From positions 868,001-932,000 of the forward strand of contig VWZW01001321.1 in assembly GCA_013397115.1 (NCBI GenBank): 64,000 bases of DNA. Reading direction: 5' to 3'. Within the stretch, counting starts at the first letter, position 1, and every line of letters begins with the position of its first letter. The notes below the pieces were generated by a model. The model searched no databases. It had not been told where the DNA came from and worked only from the letters and a program-made list of their open reading frames with translations. The DNA comes from Edolisoma coerulescens. Lineage: Eukaryota; Chordata; Aves; Passeriformes; Campephagidae. Of this stretch, positions 50,474 to 61,677 are shown piece after piece. A program made the translations under genes and the position numbers.

Positions 50474-51879
50474 TATTTATCATTATGCTGAAGCCATATA
50501 GGGCAATTCATCAGTTTATATCTTTTATAAGTGTATAAATAAATATATCTTTATTATAAATTTATTTGTGCATTATTCTTATCATTGCAGGCGACACAGG
50601 TTTAGAAGGTTAAATTCTATTTTCAAAAGTCCTTCACACTCTAATCCTCAAAGAAATTTAAATCTCTAACAGTCATTAATATGAGAGAAATATCATGCAG
50701 TAAATATCACTAGTAATGAAATTAGTAAATGAAATATCAGACATCACTGCTGAAAATATGACTGGGCTACCTGAATCACTGAGGCATCATCAAGTATGTA
50801 GAAACAATGATACTAAATTCTGGTTTTCAACATAACAGTGAGTGTTTACATATGAATTGCCTGATTCTCCAGTAACAGTAACTTGTCTTTAAACTATTCT
50901 TCAAACTGCAGAAAAGTTAAGAATTCTATAAAGTTCATAAACTTTATTCACTAGAACTTAAGGATCTGAGTCAGGTCGAAATAGCAAAGAAATTTCTGTG
51001 TGATCTCATGAAGAACCTTGGTTTTTCACATCTGTAAGAAACCAGCCTTTATAATTATCAAATTCCCTATTGGACAGATGTACAGTAATCATGAGTGTAA
51101 TGAGTGTAATATGAGTGTAATAGCCTCATTTCTTCCATGTAGGAACTACACCCACTTCTAAGTAACTTGCTGGTCTTCTCAGTCTCACTTCTCAAAACCA
51201 AACAGCAAAGGCTGTATTCTGATGTCCTTATCATTAGATTTGCATTTTAAGTATACTTGATAGCACTGCAGAGAAACTGCCTGAGGACCATAGGAGAGTC
51301 CTTGTCATTGATAAATTCATTAGATCTAGCATTAAAAGACACATTGATTAACTTCTAGAAAAATAAAGGAACAAATAAAAGAAGGTCTGATACTGTCGAT
51401 TGGATTACTATTGTAATGAGAAATACTTTCAGAGACAGAATTACACTGCCTTAAGAGAAGCAGTTTCACTGCTGATTTTACGTCTGTGGGTACACACTGT
51501 TACCATCACCTTACAGAGAGTATGTGAGTCACCCACAGCCCTTCACCGGAGCACTTCTCTGGTAGAGCAACCTTCCGGAGAACAGAGAGAGTAAATTGTT
51601 GTTTGTGTAAAATTGTGCAGAGCTCCACTGAAAAGGGGAAACTCAGCACACTCAGGTAACCTGGCAGTGCTCCTGCCCTTGATTCCATAAACTTCCATTA
51701 CGGTCTTTGGAATCAGAGTTTGTAGGGAGGCATTCAGTCCAGTAACGTTTTTTTGGCATGATGGGATTAATGATAATGGGGGCCTGAGACTGAGACCACC
51801 GTTACTGCAAAATGTTTGAGGCTTCAGAAGTTTTGTGCATATTACCTCAGGATGAAAGTAAAGCCTTCAGAAGATTTGC

Positions 51880-51900
51880 AAAAAAAAAAAAAAAAAAAAA
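51880..51900. repeat. A homopolymer of 21 bases
   Basis: Uninterrupted A run with no recognisable retrocopy to its left and no obvious target-site duplication, so it is more likely simple sequence than the tail of a processed gene. Confidence 0.9.
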
Positions 51901-52517
51901 GAGGAGTCATAGTGATGACTCTCCATGTATGATCAAAAGGCTCTTTGTTTTTCATGCAAGTTTTCTTCTTTCCCCTGGGAACAGACTGGAGACTATATAC
52001 TGAACTGCAAAGTTTTGCCTCGGATAAAAACCAGTGTCTGTAAAGAAATCTTTTTTTTTAGAAGAACAATGTTTAATGATAAAAAATAACATCTTCTGAA
52101 GGTGATTGCCTGTTCACTTGATGAATTCGGCAACAGTCTGAGGTGCTTGGATAGCACAGAGCCCTAGATATTCCATGACTCTGATTAGCTAAAACATAAA
52201 AATATATGTGGAATTTGGCTGCAAGGTTATGTTCGTAATGACTTCACAGGTAAAACAATATTAAATACATCTCTTTTTTTTTTTTTACTACAAAAAGCAT
52301 TCCAAACTGTCTGTCTTGCAATTCATTTTCAAAATTCTCAGTGGTAAAAACCTCAAATGGGATTCCTCAACTCTGGTTGGAGATACTCTTATTGACCTGA
52401 AAATACTTCATTAGAGCTGTTAGATTGTCATGTGTTTCTTTTTCCTCATCTGCTTCCTTAAAATAGCCTGCTTTGGTTGGAAGTGACTGACAAATACAAA
52501 TGAACTGCGTTTGTTGT

Positions 52518-52655
52518 TGTCATGATTTAACCCCAGATGGCAACTAAAAATCATGAGGTTGCTTATTCACACTCCCCCCAGGTGGGACAGGGAGGACAAT
52601 TGGGGGAAAAAAAAGGTAAAACCTATGCATTGAGATAAGAGCAGTTTAAGAACTG
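52518..52655 (-). mobile_element. LTR fragment (R-U5 end)
   Basis: TGTCATGATTTAACCCCAGA is the reversed end of the LTR family at 61086 (which ends in GGCTGAAGTTAATCCATGACA). A C-rich patch with GGTGGGACAGGGAGGA, a GGTAAAACC block and TTGAGATAAGAGCAGTTTAA follow in the expected order. Similarity ends near 52655, where AT-rich sequence begins, so the U3 part is missing. Confidence 0.75.
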
Positions 52656-54810
52656 AAATAAAATAAAATATAATAATAGTAATTATAATATGGGTTATAT
52701 TATAATTATAATATAGTAGGTAATCAAGCTCAGGTCATATATATATTCAAAATTAACATATATAGTCTCACATTGTTGAAAATATGTAGCAAGATATGTA
52801 TAGTAATTTGCAGTAATAATTTGGAAAAGAGGTGAAATGCAATTTAAAAGGAAGACATTTGAAAATATATTTAGGTTGCTTTTGTCAGAAGACGTCAACC
52901 TTCAGGGAAGTTGGATCTTCAGCAAGTAGAAAATTTGCTCTGAAATTTCTGCTCTCACAGAAATCAAATTAATGCCTATTATTTCTTTTTCCCATCCTAT
53001 GTAATGTCATTACCGCAATCTTTTCTACTGCATTGGTAAAATCTTTCTAGTAAACTGATAATTTTCCATGCTATTCTGAACAACTATAAAAAAATGTGTG
53101 ATCAACCTTTGTACTGAATTGATCGGAAATTCATAACATAAATAATTGTATTTTAATTAGTTCTTTCAATAGTCTATTTCTGAAATTTGCTGCAGATAAT
53201 CAGCCACTATACTAATGTAGACCAGCAATAATTAACATTCAGCTTTCTGGCACTAATCGCCGGAACCATGGCTTGCTTCCTAGTATTTAGGGCAGTCCCT
53301 GAAAATAATGTGATAAAGCACTCAAGAGTGTTCAACCAATTAGTGTGCTTGGATGAGTGAGCTTTCCAAGCCATCTGATTTTAAAAGTGGGTGCCTCGTG
53401 CTGTGGAATAGTGTCTCTGCTGAATTTCCAAAAGACTGTTCCATTAAATAATGGGGCTGGAGAGGAAAACTGGAATCAGAATATATTAACCTGAAATGAA
53501 ACTCTGCTAGTTGGTCAAAGAAAATGGATGCCACTTAAAAAAATACAAGCAAAAAAAAAAGAAAAGAAAAAAAAGAAAAGTAGCGTCTGGTAGAAAAGGG
53601 TCTAGTTGTACTTGTGAATTTTTCATTCCATTCCAAAAGCCAGATTTGCATTATGATAGCAAGCACATAATGGGTAGGTAAACCATGGTTATGTTACTAT
53701 GAAAATCAACCTTTCAGAATGTTTTGTGGAATCAAGAGGGTTACACTCTATATTGTTTTGCTTATGACTTAGAGGTTCAGCAGTATCCGAATGCTGTGTT
53801 CTTCTTAATATTTTTAAAAAGATTCATATTTCATTGAAAAAATATCCCATAAATCTTAGGAAAAATTCCAACATTTTTACAAGATCTAAAAGCAGCTGAA
53901 AATTCCTTTTGGTTAACACTTTCCATTAAATAAACAAATTAGCTGTGTTTTCTGTGTTGGCTAAATTTGCACACAGCACTCTAAAAAATATATGTTATTC
54001 AGTCATGCTGTTAAGCAGAACCTGCAAATTATGATCTGTTTATTCTCAGGTGGTTTTTATCTAATGTACTAGCAAAGTGTCTGATTTATACATTTGAGTT
54101 TGTTAAGTTTATAATCTACTAATAACATAGTACTTAACTAGAAAAATCTCAATTAAAACACAATTTTAGAATTTTTTCCTAAAGTTCTTGAAAATTGTTA
54201 ATCTATGCTTTAATAAGGGGAAATGAGATCTACAGTATATTATTAGAAAAACTGAACAATTTTAATCTAGATGAAAAAGATAATTTATATCTATGTTTTC
54301 TGTGTTACATCTGAAAAATGATAAGATGTATGGAACAGTGAACTGCATCATTAAGTCCCACCCATACTCACATGCCTTCATTTTCATGCAAAGAAAATGT
54401 GAGTACACTCTAGGGAGAGGAGCCAATGCAAAACATCTGGAAAATTACATCTGAACACAAGCCTACAGGTTCATCCATGGAGAGGAATTCTTTGTCTATG
54501 CTGGCAAGTGAGAAGTTTCAGGATCACTCCAATAATATTATGGCTAAAAGCCCCAATATTCTTGCTCCATTTTCAGTGTTAGTATTTCTTTCAATCTTTC
54601 TGCCTCTAATATGACATCTGAATTTCAAGGACTGTCTTTAAAGTTACACAGGTGCCTGTTAGACTGGCTTCATCTTGTGGGAATCACACAATACAAAAGC
54701 CCAGGAGGCCTAAGTTGCATTCCCCAAATGCAAACACAAAGCTGAGTACTGGTAGTTCTCACTAAGACTGTTGTGTCCACCACTGAATTGAATTAGCTGC
54801 ACATTTTCCT
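52656..54810. other. Non-coding stretch, no gene recognised
   Basis: Strongly AT-rich. TA-rich blocks lie near 52670-52770 and an A/G run near 53545-53580. Open frames are under 70 codons. Confidence 0.6.
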
Positions 54811-55018
54811 TAAAAAACAAAATAAACACAAACAAACAAACAAAAGCCAAACCAAAACAGAAAAAAACCCCCACAAAACCAAACCAAATGCAATCAAACA
54901 AAAACAAAACAAAAAACCACAAAACAAAACCAAAAAGAACCCAACAACTTCCCCCCCCAAAAAAAACCCCAAAAAACCAAAAAATCCACCACACCAAAAA
55001 AAAAAAAAAAGAAAAAAG
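54811..55018. repeat. A/C-only low-complexity tract
   Basis: About 200 bp made almost only of A and C on the plus strand, in (AAAC), (AACC) and (AAAACC) units with a C run and an A run near the end. G and T are nearly absent. The minus frame through it (54710-54997) is a phenylalanine- and glycine-rich artefact of the tract. Confidence 0.9.
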
Positions 55019-55311
55019 CGCTAAAATTGATTGGAAGAAATGACTGATGAGCTAGGATGTGAGATGCCTACACAGAGTTCTTTCAATAGATTTTCCTCTT
55101 TCAGAGGTAAGCTCGGTGATGGGGAAGGTCACTTTTAGCTCCTAAAAACCTCACTAGCTGCTGTGAAAAATAATAGAGATTAAAATGTCAAGGAGCTCCC
55201 TGAGATGCAGGAGATCAAGGAAAATTTGCTGAACATTTCCCACATCCTGAAGATCAAATCTCTCAAGAAAATACCACACAACAAATAGTAGGCAGCAATG
55301 TGGAGAAACAT
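55019..55311. other. Short unique spacer
   Basis: No gene or repeat recognised between the two A/C-rich tracts. Confidence 0.5.
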
Positions 55312-55386
55312 TAAAAAAACCAAACCCAGCAAAACAACCAACCAACCAACCAAATGAACAAACAAAAAAAAAACCCAACAAAAAAG
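55312..55386. repeat. A/C-rich tract with (AACC)n
   Basis: A second A/C tract on the same strand as the one at 54811, with about four CAAC/CAAC-type units followed by an A run. Confidence 0.85.
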
Positions 55387-56585
55387 AATCTCCTTCCAAG
55401 AACTATAGAAAACAAACTCGGGAGATGTGTAAACTAAAGATTTCTGCAGTAATTCTTGTTTCCTGGAATATGCTGTGATTTGTCACACACATCCTCATCA
55501 AAGGAATCCAAAACAAGATTTCTACCTGGAGGCACTAGCCCAGTCTTCCTGCCTTCATTATGATCCATGTGGCAAATCTTTTTCTGCATTTGAAAATAGA
55601 ATTGAATGGTTTAAGATGTGCATGCTCTTTCCTAAGCCCTTTTTGTGCTCACAGTCCTGCAGACCAAGGCGGGGGTAGGTGGTATGATACTTCCTCACCT
55701 CCAACATAGTTCTCATTATTTTCTGTCCCTTGTGTGCACTTGTGAAAAAGAGAAACACATGGGTCTGCTCTCCTACTTTAATCATCCCAATCAAGTCATT
55801 CCTTTGATCAACATCACAAACCCCACTACATTGCATATTCTACAGCAAATAAGAGAAGGGTGTGCTGTAGATTGATATTCAAATGGCACATAAAAGATCT
55901 GGAGCAGAGATCAAAAAGGAGAATGTTGTGTTTGGGCTTGTCAGTTGTGTTGTACTGTATTACTTATGTCTTTGGTTAACAAGTGTTCTGAAAACAGGCT
56001 GGGTCAATGAGCTGCTAGAGGAAAACTCACTTTCTGTTGGCTATTCAGAGAGCTATGCCAACCTTTTACTGACTCTGTTTTCTAATTTGATCACAAAACA
56101 GCTGAAGAGGCATGAAAATATGTATCCACACAAGGAACATCTAAAACTTTTACTGTGCTTTGGGTCACACAATGTAATTTTTCAGCCCATTAAGTCCTTA
56201 TACATTGCTTCCATTATCATGGTGCTTATATATGGCTTCCATTATCATGCTCTCTCTGGCGAGACATGCAAGTTCCGATATCCCCTTCACAGATGGGAGA
56301 CCTGAGTATCTAAAGCTTAAGATCAACACTGAGCTTCTTTTGCCCAATTCTCTCTACAAGATATGCTATGCCCTGCAAGAACCCCACATCCGCTCCCATT
56401 CTGCACTCTGAACACACACATCAGCAATTCTGTTCCTATCATATGGTTGTAAGTTAGCAATTAGCCCTTTTTTGTCTCTCTGAAAATTAATAACATGGCT
56501 CTACCGCTCAGTTCTGTTCCTTCCAAAGCACTTCAAGCCTTCATTTATGCACATGGGTATTGAGTTTTTTCGGGTTGGTTTTGTT
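55387..56585. other. Non-coding stretch, no gene recognised
   Basis: A 140-codon plus frame (55883-56305) starts MAHKRSGAEIKKENVV and has hydrophobic segments but no known domain. Within it a 15-bp unit (GCTTCCATTATCATG) is repeated with a 28-bp period at 56207 and 56235. I regard it as a chance frame. Confidence 0.45.
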
Positions 56586-56589
56586 TTAT

Positions 56590-56647
56590 TTTAAATTATT
56601 ATTATTATTGTTGTTGTTGTGGTGGTGGTGGTGGTGGTGGGGGGGGT
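56590..56647. repeat. Compound triplet repeat ATT, GTT, GTG, then G run
   Basis: (ATT)n at about 56594-56609 passes into (GTT)n at 56610-56620, then (GTG)n to about 56640, and a G run to 56646. Each unit differs from the previous one by a single base. Confidence 0.92.
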
Positions 56648-56767
56648 GACTTAAGCATTATTTTTTGTTTGTTTTTCCTTAATAAACACAGAATCACAGA
56701 ATGGGTAAGATTGAAAGGGACCACAGTGGATCACCTGGTCCAACCTCCCTACTCAAGCAGGGTCATC

Positions 56768-57322
56768 CTAGAACACATGGCACCAGATTGCATCCAGATG
56801 GCTCCTGAATATCTCCAGCAGGGAAGACTCCACATCCTCTCTGAACAATCTGTTCCAGTGCTCAGTCACCCACACAGTAAAGAAATTCTTCCTCATATTC
56901 AGGTGGAACTTCCTGAGCACCAGTTTCTGTCTGTTGCTCCTTGTCCAATTGCTTGGGACCACTGAGCAGAGCCTGGAAACATCATCTTGACACCATTCTT
57001 TCAGATATTTATAGACATTGAGGAATTCTTCTCTCAGTTGTCTTTTCTCCAGGCTGAACAGGCTGAGTTCCCTCAGCCGTTCCTTGTAAGAGAGGTGCTC
57101 CAGTCCCTTCATCATCTTCATTGCCCTTTGCCAGACCAGCTCCAAGAGCTCCATGTCTCTCTTGTGCTGAGGAGCCCAGAACTGGACACAGATCTCCAGA
57201 TGTGGCCTCACCAAGGCTGAGTAGAGGGGCAGGATCACCTCCCTCAACCTGCTGGCAATGCTCTTCCTAATGCACCCAGGATGCCATTGGCCTTCTTGGC
57301 CACACTGCTGGCTCATGGACAA
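56768..57322 (-). pseudogene. CR1 ORF2 C-terminal relic (copy B)
   Basis: The 184-codon frame is the full C-terminal segment, containing REVILPLYSALVRPHLE, LSYKERLRELSLFSLEKR, QKLVLRKFHLNMRKNFF and WNRLFREDVESSLLEIFR. It keeps the 12 codons that copy A has lost. It ends at the natural stop. The reverse transcriptase part lies in a different frame. Confidence 0.88.
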
Positions 57323-57534
57323 TTGGTGTCCACCAGGACCCCCAGGTCCTTCTCTGCAGAGCTGCTTCCCAGCAGGTCAGCCCCCAGCCTGTGCTGGTGC
57401 CTGGGGTTATTCCTCCCCAGGGGCAGGACCCTGTGTTGGCCTTTGCTGAATTTCAGGCAGTTCCTCTCTGCCTCTCTCTCCAGCCAGTCAGGGTCCTTCT
57501 GAAGGGCTGCACAGCCCTCTGGGGTATCGGCCAC
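57313..57534 (-). pseudogene. CR1 ORF2 reverse transcriptase relic (copy B)
   Basis: The translation is identical to the copy A piece at 44845-45066. Upstream of the shared TGA the codons read FAGNTKL, so both catalytic aspartates of the FADD box are changed here while copy A keeps them. No active enzyme could result. Confidence 0.85.
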
Positions 57535-57714
57535 TCCTCACAGCTTTGTGTTACCAGCAAATTCTTGGATGAGGCATCTGTCCCTTTGTCCAAGTCACTA
57601 ATGAATAAGTTAAGCAACCACGTGCTCAGTATTGAACCTCGGGGGACACCACTAGTGACAGGCCTCCAACTAGACGCTGTGCCACTAATTGTGACTGTCT
57701 GGGATCTGCTGTGT

Positions 57715-59754
57715 TTTATTTCTCAGAAATCCTGTGCATTCTTCCTCTTTTGTATATTTAAAAATTTACTGGCACAGATCGTCCACTCATATGTAAAATT
57801 AACCATATAAAATAGCCCATTTTCCTAAACGTAAGCATATGCAAAACTCTGCAGAATCATGGCTTCAGCGTGCACATCATAAATCTGGCTGAGGGCTGCC
57901 TGTGGCTCTGGCTGGGCAGCTATACAAATGGCTGGCAAATAAGGAGCCATCAGACACTTTCCTTTCCTTGCTTTTTAGGAGTGGTCTACATCCCAAGGCA
58001 CATACCTATTCAGTAAAAGAGAAACGCAGGCACTTCTTCCTGTGCTTCTGTTTCTCAGATTGAGGCTTGGGAATGCTTACACTGGGACAAGTAACTTATG
58101 CCAAGTCACAGTGGTTATTTGCATTGTGATCATCAGGGTGCAAGGCAGGACTGGATGGTGATTCTCAGAATTAAATAGTCTCCTTTTCTTGGAGCACTCA
58201 GTAAAGAATGAATAGCTAATTAGTAATTTGCTTTGGTGTTGTACGGTCAGTGTAACTACCCTTAGATTTGTCCTTTCATTCAGTTGGGAGGAATTAATTG
58301 TGGTTTTTTTGGGGTTTTTTCTTTCCCTAATCCATTTCAAAGCCTTGAGCTCTTACACAGGGCCTTTTGGCATATCTGAATGCCTTTGTCTGGTTAGCTC
58401 TCAGAGAATGATTTCATGGGGGCATCCTTTTTACTGGGGTTCATATGCTGGTAGCAAGATGTGTCCTTATTGGGCTTTGTATTTGCTGACCATTGAGTAA
58501 ATGCTTGTGAAGGTGAGATACCAGCATGCTCGTCAGCTTTTACTAAGCATATTTCCATATTTCACCAAGGCTTTGTAAGTACTTGGTACAGAAACAGCTC
58601 TGTTTATTGGAGGTGCTTGTTCCCCAACCTCCTGGGACTGTGCCCAGTTGCAATCACAGCAGTGTTAGAGCAGTTCCTTCCTGTCCCTTTGATGTAGCAT
58701 TTGCTTTTTAAATTCCTGCTGCTTTCACTCATTTTTCTCAGTCTGCTTTTTGGCTTCATTTCTGAAGGTACTGGGGCTCTTTCAGGGACAAAGCTTTAAC
58801 AGGGAGCGCATGTTTCTCCCACCTCACTGTTTTGTTAATTCATAGTGTTAAAGCTTGAGCTATTTAATAGCTCAAACAACCTCTGCAAAGACTGCAGAGA
58901 ACTGCAAGGACTACATCAAATACAGCATTCATTACATAATGCTTAGGAGAAGTCAGCTCTAATAACCAAGAAACTGAACCCCGTTTATTTCCCAGTTTCT
59001 CTCCTTACTCCTTCAGATTACTGCAGGGGTTTAAAGAGTTTAGGGCTCTGGAGGAGGCACTTGGTGCTTGTAGGATGAAACTATTAGATGTCAATTGCCT
59101 TGTAGCAAAAAGTGTAAGACCACTACTAGAAAAACTGAATGGACTCTTGTATTCTCTTTCATGGTCCAAGAAGACCAAGGTGCAGATGGCACATCTGACA
59201 TCAACACCAAATCTAAATAGGTTATAAAACATTTTGATTTAGACTGTCCAGGGTGTTTTATATAATTACAAAACTTGTTTTTACATTTTTTAATCATAAA
59301 ATTGGCAGAGGTCTTACAGCTCAACACATGGATGTTAGAGAACAACTGGCATTTTTCTCTCCATATACAGAAGGAAAATGAAGATGTAACACCCAAACTG
59401 AAAGCAGAAGGCATTGAATCTAGTATTTTTTCCTCTAAAGTTAGTGTGGCTAAAATCTAGCAAAATATGTACTCCAAGTATACCTGGTACACCTGGAGGG
59501 ATTTATTTTCCTTTAGACAACTCTTTTAAACCAACTTTTTTTCTTTTTTTACAAACACAACATGTGAGATTTCACAAACAAACAAACAAATCTACTGTAA
59601 ATTAACAGTGGGATTGAAAGAAACTGTAAGTGTTGTTTAATGGACTCAGCACACTTATTGTTCTTCATGTGAGCAGTCTCTTCATTCTTGGTTAAGCAAC
59701 TTACATTAATATTTTAAAATGGAAACAACACTCATTTCCTTTCAACACAAACTA
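57715..59754. other. Non-coding stretch, no gene recognised
   Basis: Mixed composition and short frames (107 codons at most). A segment at 58020-58090 is faintly MIR-like but not supported. Confidence 0.55.
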
Positions 59755-59892
59755 CCTTCGTAGGACCAAGGTCCCAATCCTACTCCAATGAAGTCTATTA
59801 GGAGGAGGATTCAAGTTAATTTTAGGAACTGTCAGACAAATTTTGCCCTCCGTTAGACCCTATGGACTTCTGTGGGAGTAAGTGGGTGGCAC
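59755..59892. repeat. Possible ancient amniote repeat relic
   Basis: CCCAATCCTACTCCAATGAA with GTCTATTAGGAGGAGGATTC, then a CAAATTTTGCCCTCCGTTAG block and a GACTTCTGTGGGAGTAAGTG block. This follows the old amniote repeat theme of TCCCATTGACTTCAATGGGA and AATTTGGCCCTC motifs. The exact family is not certain. Confidence 0.45.
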
Positions 59893-61085
59893 ACAAAGCA
59901 GAATTACTCTGTTGTCCTTTCCTATTTAGACTGTGCCAATCATCACAGCATCTGAATACTTTCCCAAATTAAGACTAAACAAAGAAGACTAATGTCTCCA
60001 TCATGTGAAATTTCCTTTCTGTTCCTCCCCCACAGAGAAAAGTTACATGAATGCTGTGTAGGAGGGATGTTGTGATAATCACATAAACAAAAAAGGTAAA
60101 TGTATATTATAAAAAAAAAAGGAAAAAAACAGCAGACATGTTTATTTACTGCCTGTTGGGAAAGAAAAGCTTGCATAAATGAGCTTTATAATTGAACCAG
60201 AAAGGCTTCTAGTTTGTTAATATACTCTTCTTTGAAACAGATTTTCAAATTCCAGACCCGGTTTTCACTCACTGTAAACTTTCAGTAATGAACACTGGGG
60301 TCAAAATGGAAAGTCTAACAAAGTGGACCTAACAGTGGAAAGTATCATTATTACACACTCAAAAAAAAAAAAAATGTAAAGGACATCTTATAATAATTCA
60401 CTAAAATCTACAGTGATAATGTTTGTATTTATTTAGTAAATTACACAGGATAATCATTGATCCATAGGACAGGGAAACTCTGCAGCATCAGTTCATTTTG
60501 GGGGCCACCAATATCAATGCAGATGAAAATCTTGTCAGTTATATTTCAAGCCACCCATCTCAATGCTCAGACTTACACAGACTTAGACCCAAATCTTCTG
60601 ATGATGTTAATTAACCCTGTGTTAATTAACCTGGTTTCAATGTTCTTGTGAACCCATTGATTGATAGGGGGCTTGCAGAAATTTTGCAGGTTCAAGGGAC
60701 AACATCCCACAAAAAGCAGAACGCAATGCAGAGGTCAGGACATACTCCAGGCCAATACACATTACCAATCAGGTAATCCTTCTGCTGCACTAAACATGGA
60801 AAATGCTGGAACATTTAAATAGAATCTGGGCTAACACCTAATCATACTGAAATGGCATTGTCTTTGCTAGGCAGAAAGCAGAGATGCTACAAAGTTCCTA
60901 GAGAGAATTAAAACAGCCCTTTCCCTAGGTATAAACTCTGCATTCTGCCAGGTTTCTGTGACCACACTTAACACTGAACTCGTAAGTGCTGGGTATCCTG
61001 ATTTCAGCAGTTACAGCTCTTTCTCCATAAGACAAGCACTGATGTGCACAACTGTCAGTCCTGATGGTCTATGCTGGTAGCTCCT
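59893..61085. other. Non-coding stretch, no gene recognised
   Basis: AT-rich with A runs near 60110 and 60360. Open frames are under 80 codons and no element is recognised. Confidence 0.6.
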
Positions 61086-61357
61086 TGTGCTGGTTTCAGC
61101 TGGGATAGAGTTGATTTTCTCCACAGTATGGGGCTATGATTTGGATTTTTGCTGAACACAGACTGTTAATAATATGGAGACATTTTTTGTTATTACTGAG
61201 CAGGGCTTACACAGAGCCAAGGCCTTTTCTGCTTTACCTACTGCCATGCTGGCGAGGAAGTTGGGGGTGCATGGGAGGCTGGAAGGAGACACAGCCAGGA
61301 CAGGTGACCCCAACTGACCAAAGGGATATTCCAAACCATATGACACCATGCTCAGAA

Positions 61358-61363
61358 TATAAA
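61358..61363 (+). promoter_or_regulatory. TATA box of the solo LTR
   Basis: TATAAA in U3, preceded by CCATATGACACCATGCTCAG and about 180 bases upstream of ATTAAA, which is the expected layout. Activity is unknown. Confidence 0.65.
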
Positions 61364-61544
61364 GTGGAGAGAAGAAGGAGGAAGGGTGGGACCTCTGGAG
61401 TGGTGGCATTTGTCTTCCCAAGTCACTGTTACACATGATGCAGCCCTGCCTTCCTGGGGATGGCTGAACACCTGCCTGCCCATGGGAAGCAGGGAATTAA
61501 TGCCTTGTTTTGCTCTGCTTGTGTGAGTGGCCTTGGCTTTCCCT

Positions 61545-61550
61545 ATTAAA
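61545..61550 (+). promoter_or_regulatory. Polyadenylation signal of the solo LTR
   Basis: ATTAAA in the R region of the LTR, on the same strand as the TATA box. Confidence 0.65.
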
Positions 61551-61677
61551 CTGTCATTATTTCAACCCATGAGTTCTGTAGGTTTTACCCCCCTGATTCT
61601 CCCCCTGATACTGCTGGTGGGGGAGTGAGTGAGGGGCTGCCTGGGGCTTGGCTCCTGGCTGAAGTTAATCCATGACA

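Larger units (their letters stand above)
46557..52517. other. Long AT-rich non-coding stretch
   Basis: No gene and no recognised retroelement. A TTAAGTCAATGGGAGTCACA block near 49175 recalls the ancient amniote repeat theme but is too short to call. Small tandem duplications occur at 50109-50146 and 50432-50473. An A run of 21 bases occurs at 51880-51900. Confidence 0.55.
56687..57714 (-). mobile_element. CR1 LINE copy (copy B)
   Basis: The left edge ACACAGAATCACAGAATGGG is the reversed 3' terminus. The copy ends at GGATCTGCTGTGT near 57714, inside the reverse transcriptase region. It is the same subfamily as copy A at 44256. The interval 56940-57551 differs from 44472-45083 at one base (G at 57022 against T at 44554). 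The 3' portion 56690-56896 differs at roughly 27 of 205 sites. It retains 36 bp (56897-56932) that copy A lacks. It shares with copy A the TGA (57538-57540) and the downstream frame break. Confidence 0.95.
61086..61677 (+). mobile_element. Endogenous retrovirus-type solo LTR, apparently complete
   Basis: The element runs from TGTGCTGGTTTCAGCTGGGA to AATCCATGACA, with the TG...CA ends expected of an LTR. It has a TATAAA box at 61358-61363 and an ATTAAA polyadenylation signal at 61545-61550, followed by a C-rich, then G-rich U5. Its blocks, such as CCAACTGACCAAAGGGATAT and ATGGCTGAACACCTGCCTGC, are those of a common bird LTR family. No proviral genes lie on either side, so it is a solo LTR left by recombination between two LTRs. 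CpG sites are largely converted to TG or CA, implying considerable age. The flanks show only an imperfect TCCTT direct repeat, so the target-site duplication is unclear. Confidence 0.88.

Noticed and set aside
51880..51900. A run as a processed-pseudogene tail
   Set aside because: No gene-like sequence precedes it and no flanking direct repeat was seen.
54710..55399. Minus-strand frames rich in Phe, Gly, Trp and Val
   Set aside because: They are produced by the A/C low-complexity tracts.
55883..56305. 140-codon plus-strand open frame with hydrophobic segments
   Set aside because: Hydrophobic translations are expected from T-rich sequence. It also spans a small duplicated unit and matches no family.
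58020..58100. CTGTGCTTCTGTTTCTCAGA resembling antisense MIR
   Set aside because: Only one block matches; the neighbouring MIR blocks are absent.
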